From Gammaproteobacteria bacterium RIFCSPHIGHO2_02_FULL_42_13 (GTDB taxonomy: Bacteria; Pseudomonadota; Gammaproteobacteria; UBA12402), in contig MGXQ01000046.1 of NCBI GenBank assembly GCA_001801405.1, positions 1 through 15,610 on the forward strand: a DNA stretch of 15,610 nt. Reading direction: 5' to 3'. Positions 7,108 to 13,837 of this stretch are shown here, one piece after another; the first letter of the stretch is position 1; every line of letters starts with the position of its first letter. The notes below the pieces were generated by a model that searched no databases, had not been told where the DNA came from, and was given only the letters and a program-made list of their open reading frames with translations. Both the position numbers and the translations under genes were made by a program.

Positions 7108-7187
7108 GCAGCTCAGAGCTGTGCGGATAAGGCACCGCGAGATACAGTCTGCGCCTGGCTCGTAGCAGCTCAGAGCTGCGCGGATTA
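7108..7187. repeat. Pair of short direct repeats with palindromic cores between rsmA and apaH
   Basis: GCAGCTCAGAGCTG followed by YGCGGAT occurs at 7108-7128 and again at 7165-7185, 57 bases apart. The core CAGCTC-A-GAGCTG is itself an inverted repeat. A related sequence, CAGCTCTGAGC, spans the end of rsmA including its stop codon (7079-7089). They could be mRNA hairpins, a binding site or REP-like units; nothing here decides which. Confidence 0.6.
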
Positions 7188-7224
7188 AATTGTTGTAGGA
7201 GATTTGCTATCAAAAGGAAAAAAC

Positions 7225-8028
7225 ATGAGCGTTTACGCGATTGGCGATATACAAGGTTGTTATGATGAGTTGCGATTATTATTGGATCGAATTCAATTTG
7301 ATCCAGCACAAGATCAGCTCTGGTTTGTCGGCGATCTTGTCAATCGCGGGTCAAAGTCACTCGAGACATTGCGATTTATCAAAAATCTTAAAGAGCAAGC
7401 AATCATCACATTGGGTAATCATGATTTACATTTATTGGCGGTAGCCAATGGTGCGCGTAAATTAGAAAGACACGATACGGTTTCCGATATTTTAAACGCC
7501 CCCGATCGTGATGAATTGTTACATTGGTTGCGTCATCAAAAATTTTTGTATGAGAATGATCAATTTATTATGGTGCACGCCGGGATTTATCCGTTTTGGA
7601 CAATCGCAGAGGCTAAACAGTATGCCCAAGAAATTGAAACGATATTGCATGGCGATAACTATATTGAATTATTATCCGATAACTATGGTCCGAATAAATG
7701 GGATAACAATTTAAAAGGACTCGATCGTTATCGATTTATCGTCAGTGCTTTTACGGCGATGCGTTACTGCGACAAGTATGGCCGACTAGACGTTAACGAA
7801 AAAGGCTCCCCAGGCTCACAATCTAAAGATTTATTTCCATGGTTTGAGCTATCCAAAATCAAAAACAAAAAAATAATTTTTGGTCATTGGGCAGCGCTGC
7901 GAGCTAGTGGTATGCTCGATGGTCCAATATTTTATTCGATTGATACGGGTTGTTTTTGGGGAGGTGTGCTGACGGCATTTCGACTAGAAGATCATCGGCG
8001 GTTTAGCGTCACAAAATCGAACGGGTAA
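7225..8028 (+). CDS. apaH: Bis(5'-nucleosyl)-tetraphosphatase, symmetrical
   Basis: ApaH cleaves diadenosine tetraphosphate (Ap4A) into two ADP and, in enterobacteria, removes Np4 caps from RNA. The ATG at 7225 is chosen because AAGGA (7214-7218) sits 6 bases upstream and the family starts at this point (MxxYAIGDIQG); an upstream TTG at 7204 is rejected. The product has 267 residues. It carries the metallophosphoesterase signature: GDIQG (7-11), GDLVNRG (36-42), GNHD (64-67) and HAG (118-120), followed by a C-terminal GHWAALR...D...GCFWGG region. It converges on folA, and the last 37 bases of the two coding regions overlap (7992-8028); convergent apaH and folA are also found in Escherichia coli. 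Confidence 0.96.
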   Translation: MSVYAIGDIQGCYDELRLLLDRIQFDPAQDQLWFVGDLVNRGSKSLETLRFIKNLKEQAIITLGNHDLHLLAVANGARKLERHDTVSDILNAPDRDELLHWLRHQKFLYENDQFIMVHAGIYPFWTIAEAKQYAQEIETILHGDNYIELLSDNYGPNKWDNNLKGLDRYRFIVSAFTAMRYCDKYGRLDVNEKGSPGSQSKDLFPWFELSKIKNKKIIFGHWAALRASGMLDGPIFYSIDTGCFWGGVLTAFRLEDHRRFSVTKSNG

Positions 8029-8474
8029 GCATTTTGTTCATCTGTCGCATGTGTCTCTCGCGTGGTTTCTTGCCATTGACCCCTATCAAATTCCGGGAAT
8101 GTCACATCCCCATCAATTTCGACATCAATGCGCGTAATATACATTTTAGACGCGATTGGCAGCGCTTGTTCGTAAAGACTCTTGCCGCCGATGACCATGA
8201 CATCCCCACTGTCAGCAGAATCTATCGCGGTCTGTAGGGAATGGAGGATTTTACATCCGGGTGCCTGGTAATTTTGGTTCGATGTGACTACAATGTTGTC
8301 ACGCTGCGGCAGTGGATGGCCGATGGATTCATAGGTTTTTCGACCCATGATGATCGATTTATGCAGTGTTAATCGCTTAAAATGCGCCAGGTCAGCGGGT
8401 AAATACCAGGGCAGTCGGTTTTTGCAACCGATGACGTTGTTTTTAGCGATGGCGGCAACAATAATAATGTTCAT
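7992..8474 (-). CDS. folA: Dihydrofolate reductase
   Basis: FolA reduces dihydrofolate to tetrahydrofolate with NADPH, supplying one-carbon units for thymidylate and purine synthesis; it is the target of trimethoprim. The ATG at 8472-8474 gives a 160-residue protein starting at the family position (MNIIIVAAIAKNNVIG); no clear ribosome binding site precedes it. Visible features are LPWYLPADLAHFKR with the substrate-binding Asp at 28, the NADPH-binding IMGRKTYESIG segment (42-52), and VIGG (94-97) with the following helix. Length and motifs are those of a chromosomal, not plasmid-type, enzyme. Its ATG is only 30 bases from that of the divergent ygfB, so at least one of the two must have a very short leader or a promoter inside the other gene. 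Confidence 0.96.
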   Translation of the reverse strand: MNIIIVAAIAKNNVIGCKNRLPWYLPADLAHFKRLTLHKSIIMGRKTYESIGHPLPQRDNIVVTSNQNYQAPGCKILHSLQTAIDSADSGDVMVIGGKSLYEQALPIASKMYITRIDVEIDGDVTFPEFDRGQWQETTRETHATDEQNAYPFDFVTLNRR

Positions 8475-8504
8475 GTTATTAATGTTAAAATATTGGATCA
8501 CTTT

Positions 8505-9065
8505 ATGAAAGAACAATTATTATCTTATTCATCTATTTTAGAACTATTGGGTGATGAGACGCGCTCAACATTGCCAGCAGAATTGCACGGATTTATTTGT
8601 GGTGTGCTTGCGGGCAACGGTAAATTGGACGAAGCACAAAAATTTAAATTGATGACGGACTTATTGGCCGAAGAAATTGAATATGAAACCTTGCCCAAAG
8701 AAATTGTCGATTTAATTTTAACAAGCAAAATACAATTGCAAGATGCCGATTTTGAATTTCAACTATTGTTACCCAGTGATGACGATGATTTGGCAGTTCG
8801 ATTAACCGCGTTGGCACTTTGGTGTCAAAGTTTTGTAGAAGGATTAGGAATGTCTGGTTTGCAACAAAGTGCTATTGAGCGTGCAAACTTATCTGAAGCC
8901 ATTCAAGATTTAACGGAAATTGCAAATGTAAGCACGCAAAATCTTGATGACGACGAAACAGTCGAATTTGATTTTCTAGCAGTTATGGAGCATGTTCGCG
9001 CATCGGCATTATTGATTCACATGGAAAACGCAACCAAAATAGAAGAAACAGCAGCAGTTCATTGA
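8505..9065 (+). CDS. ygfB: UPF0149/YgfB family protein
   Basis: The product has 186 residues from the ATG at 8505, the family-like start; an upstream TTG at 8493 is less likely. Family features are ELHGFICGVLAGNG near the N-terminus, the acidic LLPSDDDDLAVR followed by ALALWCQSFVEGLG in the middle, and the C-terminal VMEHVRASALLIHME helix. The protein should be cytoplasmic and helical; its exact biochemical role is not settled, though a Pseudomonas homologue has been linked to gene regulation. It stands directly before pepP, as in Escherichia coli, with 11 bases between the stop and the next start, so the two are very likely co-transcribed. Confidence 0.93.
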   Translation: MKEQLLSYSSILELLGDETRSTLPAELHGFICGVLAGNGKLDEAQKFKLMTDLLAEEIEYETLPKEIVDLILTSKIQLQDADFEFQLLLPSDDDDLAVRLTALALWCQSFVEGLGMSGLQQSAIERANLSEAIQDLTEIANVSTQNLDDDETVEFDFLAVMEHVRASALLIHMENATKIEETAAVH

Positions 9066-9076
9066 GGTTTTTAAAT

Positions 9077-10390
9077 ATGCTATCCCAAGAAATTTTCAAA
9101 AAACGTCGACAAAAATTATTTGATGCAATGATTGATAATAGCGTATCTATTGTTATCAGCGCGTCTGAGCATGAGCGCACGAACGATGTTGTATCGGCTT
9201 ATCGCCAAGACGGTAATTTTTATTATTTAACTGGCATTAAAGAATCGCATTGTGCCGCCGTTTTATTTAAGAGAAAAGATCAGTGTGTTTATTATTTTTT
9301 TAGTCGTGTGCGCGATCCGTTGCAGTGTCAATGGTTTGGCGATTTGATTGGACAAGATGGTGCGATATCAAACTATGGGGCGGACAGTGCATTTCCGCTG
9401 GATTTGCTCGATGAAAAAATGCTGACATTATTAAGCAATTGTCGGCGCGTCTATTATAGTTTTGGCCGTCGACCCGAATTTGATGCGAGATTTAACGCCT
9501 GGATTGTTACGTTACGCAAAAAAGTGCGCGCCGCGATTAATGCGCCGCATGAAATTACCAATTTAGATAAAATTGTGCATGAGATGCGTTTAATTAAAGA
9601 CGCCGATGAATTAGCGTTGATACAAAAAGCGATTGACATCGATGGTCAAGCGCAAATACGCGCATGCAAAACATGCAAGCCCGGCATGTATGAATATGAA
9701 TTAGAAGCTGAAATTCGCTATGAATTTGTTAAAAATGGTGCGATGCATGTGTCATTTGATCCGATTATTGCTGGGGGGGCGAATGCGTGTACGTTGCATT
9801 ACGGCGCGAATAATCAAAAATTGAATGACGGCGATTTAGTACTTGTCGATATCGGTTGTGAATATGAATATTACGCATCGGATTTAACGCGCACGTTTCC
9901 CGTGAACGGAAAATTTTCGCCCGAACAAAAAGCGATTTATGAATTAGTGCTTGAGGCGCAATTAGCGGCGATTGAAAAAATCGGACCAAAATACGCCGTC
10001 GGTGATGCGCATAAAGTTTCTGTTGAAGTGATCACGCGCGGCTTATGCAAACTGGGAATTTTGCAAGGCGATCTGGCGACGTTAATTAAAGAAGATGCTT
10101 ATAAACCATTTTATATGCATCACCTCGGTCATTGGATGGGTCTCGATGCGCACGACGTCGGTGAATATTATATCGATGGCAAAGGCCGTCCATTGCGCCC
10201 CGGCATGATTCAAACCGCTGAGCCTGGCATTTATATTAACCCTAACACGCCAGGTGTTGACAAAAAATGGTGGGGCATCGGCGTGCGCATCGAAGACGAT
10301 GTGCTGGTGACGCAAGATGGTTATAAGGTTTTAAGCGCTGCTGTGCCAAAGACAGTGGATGAGATTGAGCATATAAAGGCTGCAAAATGA
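9077..10390 (+). CDS. pepP: Xaa-Pro aminopeptidase (aminopeptidase P)
   Basis: This M24B metallopeptidase removes an N-terminal residue next to proline, normally with two manganese ions. The ATG at 9077, preceded by GAGG at 9064-9067, gives 437 residues, close to the Escherichia coli length. The N-terminal domain carries the RQKLFDAM...NFYYLTGI pattern. All five metal ligands can be placed: D258 (LVLVDIG), D269 (ASDLTRTF), H352 (HHLGHWMGLDAHD), E382 (TAEPGIYI) and E406 (VRIEDD). It follows ygfB as in enterobacteria. The ubiH and ubiI genes that usually come next are replaced by an MFS transporter whose start codon overlaps the pepP stop (ATGA at 10387-10390). Confidence 0.97.
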   Translation: MLSQEIFKKRRQKLFDAMIDNSVSIVISASEHERTNDVVSAYRQDGNFYYLTGIKESHCAAVLFKRKDQCVYYFFSRVRDPLQCQWFGDLIGQDGAISNYGADSAFPLDLLDEKMLTLLSNCRRVYYSFGRRPEFDARFNAWIVTLRKKVRAAINAPHEITNLDKIVHEMRLIKDADELALIQKAIDIDGQAQIRACKTCKPGMYEYELEAEIRYEFVKNGAMHVSFDPIIAGGANACTLHYGANNQKLNDGDLVLVDIGCEYEYYASDLTRTFPVNGKFSPEQKAIYELVLEAQLAAIEKIGPKYAVGDAHKVSVEVITRGLCKLGILQGDLATLIKEDAYKPFYMHHLGHWMGLDAHDVGEYYIDGKGRPLRPGMIQTAEPGIYINPNTPGVDKKWWGIGVRIEDDVLVTQDGYKVLSAAVPKTVDEIEHIKAAK

Positions 10391-11625
10391 CCATGATCAT
10401 AGATAAAAAGCTAAAGCGTTCGGTCATGGCCATGATTTTTATCGTGCCGTTTTTAATGGGAATAGGAATTGATCTTTACGTTCCATCATTTCCTTATATT
10501 GCACAGTATTTTCAAGCGAGCAGCGGGTTAGTACAGCTTACGGTAGCCTTTTATGTGATAGCCAATGGAATAGGACAGTTAATTTTAGGAGTTATATCAG
10601 ACAGTTTGGGCAGAAAAAAAATTCTAGTAACTAGCTCATTATTTTATACTATTGTTAGTTTTTTATCTGTTTTCTCACCCAACATTTATTTTCTAATTTT
10701 CTGTCGATTTTTACAAGGCTTGGGTATATCAGGTCTTGCTGCGGTATCTCGTGCGGTCGCTGCCGACTGTTTTTCGGGTAAAGATTTAGCAAAAGCAATG
10801 ATCTATATGTCCATTGGATGGGCGCTTGGCCCGCTTATAGGGCCTGTTATTGGCAGTTATCTGCAACATTATTTTTATTGGCAAGCCAGTTTTTATTTCT
10901 TTAGTTTTTATGGATTAATCATTTTTATTTATATGTACGCATTGCTACCGGAAACGCATTTTAAACGATCCTCGATTCAGCTGAAAGAAATGTGCTATGG
11001 TATAAAAAAAGTTATTTTTAATCCCATTTTCTTTTTTGGAATGTTATTGTTGGCTCTTATTTATTCCACCCTTATTTTATTTAATCTCATAGGTCCATTT
11101 TTAATACAAAATGTGTTACATCGCTCTGTGGTTACTTACGGCAAAATAGCTTTATTCTTAGGAGGAGGCTATCTTTTAGGCAACCTATCTAATAGGCCTT
11201 TGATTCATTATTTTGAGCCGACAAATATAGCAGTTTTTGGTCTCATAGGCGGCACTTTCATAAGCGCTTTAATGGTTATTTTAAGTATTACAAACTCGAT
11301 GAATCTATACATCATAATCATTCCTGTATTTTTATTGCTTTTCATGAGCGCACTGATCTTTCCCCATATTCAAGCAAAATGTTTTAGTTTATTTTCTTCT
11401 CAGCTGGCGGGAACGGCTAGTGCAGTATATGGCATTTTACTAGCGAGCGGTGGGTTTTTACTAACGCTTTTCGTCACCACATTGCCACTGGATTCGCAAA
11501 AACCTATGGCGATAGTGTATTTATGTCTCTTTTCATTAGCCATATTAATGTACCTAATTATATATTACTTTGATAAACGTCGTTTTTTAGGCCTTAATGC
11601 AATGAATCCCAGCATTGGCGAATAA
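10387..11625 (+). CDS. MFS transporter of the Bcr/CflA multidrug efflux type
   Basis: The product has 412 residues and about 12 hydrophobic membrane segments, a normal size for the 12-helix drug:proton antiporters of the inner membrane. The Bcr/CflA look is clear: DLYVPSFPYIAQYF at the end of helix 1, motif A GVISDSLGRKK (68-78) in the loop after helix 2, a GLGISGLAAVSRAVAADCF stretch in helix 4, motif C GWALGPLIGPVIGS (144-157) in helix 5 and WQASFYFF...LLPET around helix 6. The substrate cannot be told from sequence; small drugs or amino-acid-like molecules are typical of the family. The start at 10387 has AAAGG (10375-10379) seven bases upstream and overlaps the pepP stop, so translation is probably coupled. 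Its composition seems more A+T-rich, with more ATA codons, than the flanking genes, which may hint at acquisition. Confidence 0.88.
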   Translation: MTMIIDKKLKRSVMAMIFIVPFLMGIGIDLYVPSFPYIAQYFQASSGLVQLTVAFYVIANGIGQLILGVISDSLGRKKILVTSSLFYTIVSFLSVFSPNIYFLIFCRFLQGLGISGLAAVSRAVAADCFSGKDLAKAMIYMSIGWALGPLIGPVIGSYLQHYFYWQASFYFFSFYGLIIFIYMYALLPETHFKRSSIQLKEMCYGIKKVIFNPIFFFGMLLLALIYSTLILFNLIGPFLIQNVLHRSVVTYGKIALFLGGGYLLGNLSNRPLIHYFEPTNIAVFGLIGGTFISALMVILSITNSMNLYIIIIPVFLLLFMSALIFPHIQAKCFSLFSSQLAGTASAVYGILLASGGFLLTLFVTTLPLDSQKPMAIVYLCLFSLAILMYLIIYYFDKRRFLGLNAMNPSIGE

Positions 11626-11633
11626 AATTTTGA

Positions 11634-11793
11634 TTGCGAAGCAAATACCTCGCGGCAAGCCGCGAGGACTTTACGCATGGGGTTTCTAAAGGGGAGAGGC
11701 GAATCTCCCCTTTAGTCGCCGTTTGCGCGAATTTACTTCGCGCAGGCGATCAATAATAAAAATCCCCCGTCCGCTTGCGGCGGGGATTTTTAT
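11634..11793 (+). repeat. Multi-hairpin repeat, copy B
   Basis: This 160-bp inverted second copy of the element at 5775-5940 begins TTGCGAAGCAA and ends in the terminator hairpin. The first stem (CTCGCGG/CCGCGAG) is retained although its loop bases differ. In the last stem the inner pair is CCGC/GCGG where copy A has CTGC/GCAG: both sides changed, keeping the pairing. It lies 8 bases after the MFS stop codon and about 130 bases before trxA. Both copies point toward the next gene, but each lies upstream of that gene's predicted promoter. Confidence 0.85.
11756..11793. terminator. Bidirectional intrinsic terminator in repeat copy B
   Basis: Perfect 12-base arms ATAAAAATCCCC (11756-11767) and GGGGATTTTTAT (11782-11793) enclose a CCGC-TT-GCGG inner stem. 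It would end transcripts leaving the ygfB-pepP-MFS unit before trxA. Confidence 0.82.
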
Positions 11794-11859
11794 TGGACTG
11801 CATTCGACCCAATCGACGGGCTTTATTGCGCATATATGCCCACCAGAGGAAAATAGTCC

Positions 11860-11888
11860 TTGCCTTTTCATCGATTTTGGGTTGAAAT
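11860..11888 (+). promoter_or_regulatory. Possible promoter of trxA
   Basis: TTGCCT (11860-11865) and TGAAAT (11883-11888) are spaced by 17 bases, each matching its consensus at four of six positions. The location between the terminator of repeat copy B and trxA is right for a trxA promoter, but the boxes are only moderate. Confidence 0.38.
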
Positions 11889-11926
11889 ATGCCGATCATG
11901 ATCTATCCTTAATGGGAGCCCCCGAT

Positions 11927-12250
11927 ATGAGTAACCTTCAATCCGTCACCGACGCTGATTTTAAGTCTGAAGTCTTACAATCGGATATGCCCGTTTTAGT
12001 AGACTTTTGGGCGACATGGTGCGGACCTTGTAGGTCATTTGGCCCGATCTTGGATGAGGTGGCGCCGAGTTATGCGGGGCGGGTTAAGTTTGTCAAAGTG
12101 GATGTTGATCACGCCAATCAATCAGCCGCTAAATATGGTATTCGTAGTGTTCCGACGGTGATGATTTTTCAAGATGGAGAAGTAAAAGCAACGCAGGTTG
12201 GTGGACTTTCAAAATCACAGTTGACAGACCTCTTAAATAGTAATATATAG
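11927..12250 (+). CDS. trxA: Thioredoxin 1
   Basis: This small cytoplasmic disulfide reductase is kept reduced by thioredoxin reductase and supplies electrons to ribonucleotide reductase and other targets. It has 107 residues with the active site WCGPC (Cys 32 and 35), PVLVDFWATWC before it, KVDVD after it, and the cis-proline loop SVPT (Pro 76). The ATG at 11927 follows GGGAG (11914-11918); a much longer in-frame reading from 11723 would begin inside repeat copy B and is rejected. trxA directly before rho is a conserved gammaproteobacterial order, and the likely rho promoter overlaps the 3' end of trxA. Confidence 0.97.
   Translation: MSNLQSVTDADFKSEVLQSDMPVLVDFWATWCGPCRSFGPILDEVAPSYAGRVKFVKVDVDHANQSAAKYGIRSVPTVMIFQDGEVKATQVGGLSKSQLTDLLNSNI
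12221..12249 (+). promoter_or_regulatory. Predicted promoter of rho, inside the end of trxA
   Basis: A perfect -35 box TTGACA (12221-12226) is followed after 17 bases by TATATA (12244-12249). The boxes overlap the last trxA codons and stop. A transcript from here would carry a leader of about 150 bases before rho, in keeping with the long autoregulated rho leader known in Escherichia coli. Confidence 0.58.
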
Positions 12251-12407
12251 TAAACCAAGTAGGGAAGCATAACATAAACGTCAGGGATCGGGCGTGCATT
12301 ACAATCTGATAATATAAACACGCATATCTTAATTATTTAATTTTTTTTCAGAATCCGATTTTTCAAGATCATTTAATTTTTTTAATCAACCAAATAAGAG
12401 TGAATTT

Positions 12408-13667
12408 ATGAATTTAGCAGAACTAAAGACAAAACCGCTGCCAGAACTTGTTCAAATGGCAGATGATATGAAGATCGAGCAGATCGGTCGCATGCGCAAA
12501 CAAGAAGTTATTTTTAAAATTCTCAAAGAACATGCTGCGAGTGGAGCTGATATTTTCGGAGATGGCGTATTAGAAATTTTGCCAGATGGATTTGGCTTTT
12601 TGCGTTCTGCAGATGGATCTTATTTAGCAGGGCCGGATGATATTTATGTATCGCCTAGCCAAATTCGACGATTTAATTTACATACGGGTGATACGATTGA
12701 AGGGAAGATTCGGCCGCCGAAAGAGAGTGAACGTTATTTTGCGATGTTACAGGTGGATAGCATTAACTTTGATAAACCTGAAAATGCGAAAAACAAATTC
12801 TTATTCGAAAATTTAACACCACTGTTTGCCAACGAGCGCTTTGTGATGCAGCGTGGCAATGGTAGTACCGAAGATTTATCTGCGCGCATCATTGATTTGG
12901 TCGCACCGTTCGGCAAGGGACAGCGTGGATTGATTGTTTCGCCACCGAAGGCTGGCAAAACCATGATACTGCAAAATATTGCGCATTCGATTTCACATAA
13001 TTATCCCGATGCGCATTTGATTGTTTTGTTGATCGATGAGCGTCCAGAAGAAGTCACCGAAATGCGTCGTTCCGTGCGTGGTGAAGTGGTGGCGAGTACG
13101 TTTGATGAGCCCGCAAATCGTCACGTGCAAGTTGCTGAAATGGTCATTGAAAAAGCGAAACGTTTAGTGGAGCATAAAGCAGATGTAGTTATTTTATTAG
13201 ATTCGATTACCCGTTTAGCTCGCGCGTATAACACTGTTATTCCGGCATCAGGGAAAGTGTTAACCGGCGGTGTGGATGCAAATGCTTTGCAACGACCGAA
13301 ACGTTTCTTTGGTGCAGCGCGTAACATCGAGGAAGGCGGTAGTTTGACGATTTTAGCAACGGCCTTGATCGAAACGGGTTCCAAGATGGACGATGTTATT
13401 TACGAAGAATTCAAAGGTACCGGTAACATGGAATTACATTTGGATCGTCGTATCTCCGAAAAACGCGTTTATCCAGCGATTAATATTAATCGTTCAGGTA
13501 CGCGCCGTGAAGAGTTGTTGGTGGGTGCCGCTGAGTTACAGAAGGTGTGGATATTGCGCAAGTTATTGCATCCGATGGATGAACTCGCTGCTATCGAATT
13601 TTTAATCGATCGATTGCTCACATCAAAAACAAACGAAGAATTTTTCGAGGCGATGAAGCGCGGGTAA
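12408..13667 (+). CDS. rho: Transcription termination factor Rho
   Basis: Rho is a hexameric RNA-dependent ATPase/translocase that ends transcription at unstructured C-rich sites. The protein has 419 residues, the same length as in Escherichia coli, and key positions line up without gaps. The N-terminal helical and cold-shock-like RNA-binding domains include DGFGFLR (60-66). The P-loop SPPKAGKT spans 178-185, the Walker B segment is VVILLDSITR with D265, the Q-loop is TGGVDANAL (286-294), the R-loop Lys is 326 and the arginine finger is R366 (SGTRREELL). No insertion in the N-terminal region is seen. It lies downstream of trxA with a 157-base A+T-rich gap. Confidence 0.98.
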   Translation: MNLAELKTKPLPELVQMADDMKIEQIGRMRKQEVIFKILKEHAASGADIFGDGVLEILPDGFGFLRSADGSYLAGPDDIYVSPSQIRRFNLHTGDTIEGKIRPPKESERYFAMLQVDSINFDKPENAKNKFLFENLTPLFANERFVMQRGNGSTEDLSARIIDLVAPFGKGQRGLIVSPPKAGKTMILQNIAHSISHNYPDAHLIVLLIDERPEEVTEMRRSVRGEVVASTFDEPANRHVQVAEMVIEKAKRLVEHKADVVILLDSITRLARAYNTVIPASGKVLTGGVDANALQRPKRFFGAARNIEEGGSLTILATALIETGSKMDDVIYEEFKGTGNMELHLDRRISEKRVYPAININRSGTRREELLVGAAELQKVWILRKLLHPMDELAAIEFLIDRLLTSKTNEEFFEAMKRG

Positions 13668-13754
13668 GGTTCTTTGCCTGATTATGTTGCGTTGCAAATA
13701 ATTTAGCGCGGTGGGGCTGAATGAAATGAAGCGCAATGTTTGGTGATACATATT

Positions 13755-13782
13755 GTTGGGCTTCGCATGCGCTCAGCCCAAC
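13755..13782. repeat. REP-like palindrome after rho
   Basis: GTTGGGCT (13755-13762) pairs perfectly with AGCCCAAC (13775-13782) across a 12-base loop containing GCATGC. No T-tract follows on either strand, so it is not a classical intrinsic terminator. It lies between the convergent rho and ankyrin-protease genes and may be a dispersed palindromic unit or may protect mRNA ends. Confidence 0.5.
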
Positions 13783-13837
13783 GAGCTCGATATGATCGTT
13801 GTGAAAGAATGTCAATCGCTGAGGACATCACACCGTG

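Noticed and set aside
11723..11926. An N-terminal extension of thioredoxin by 68 residues
   Set aside because: The extension is translated from repeat copy B and its terminator; the same peptide beginning (MREFTSRRRSI) appears from copy A on the other strand. The true thioredoxin start has its own ribosome binding site at 11914-11918.
13755..13782. Palindrome after rho as a rho-independent terminator
   Set aside because: No T-tract follows the stem on either strand, so it is listed only as a repeat.
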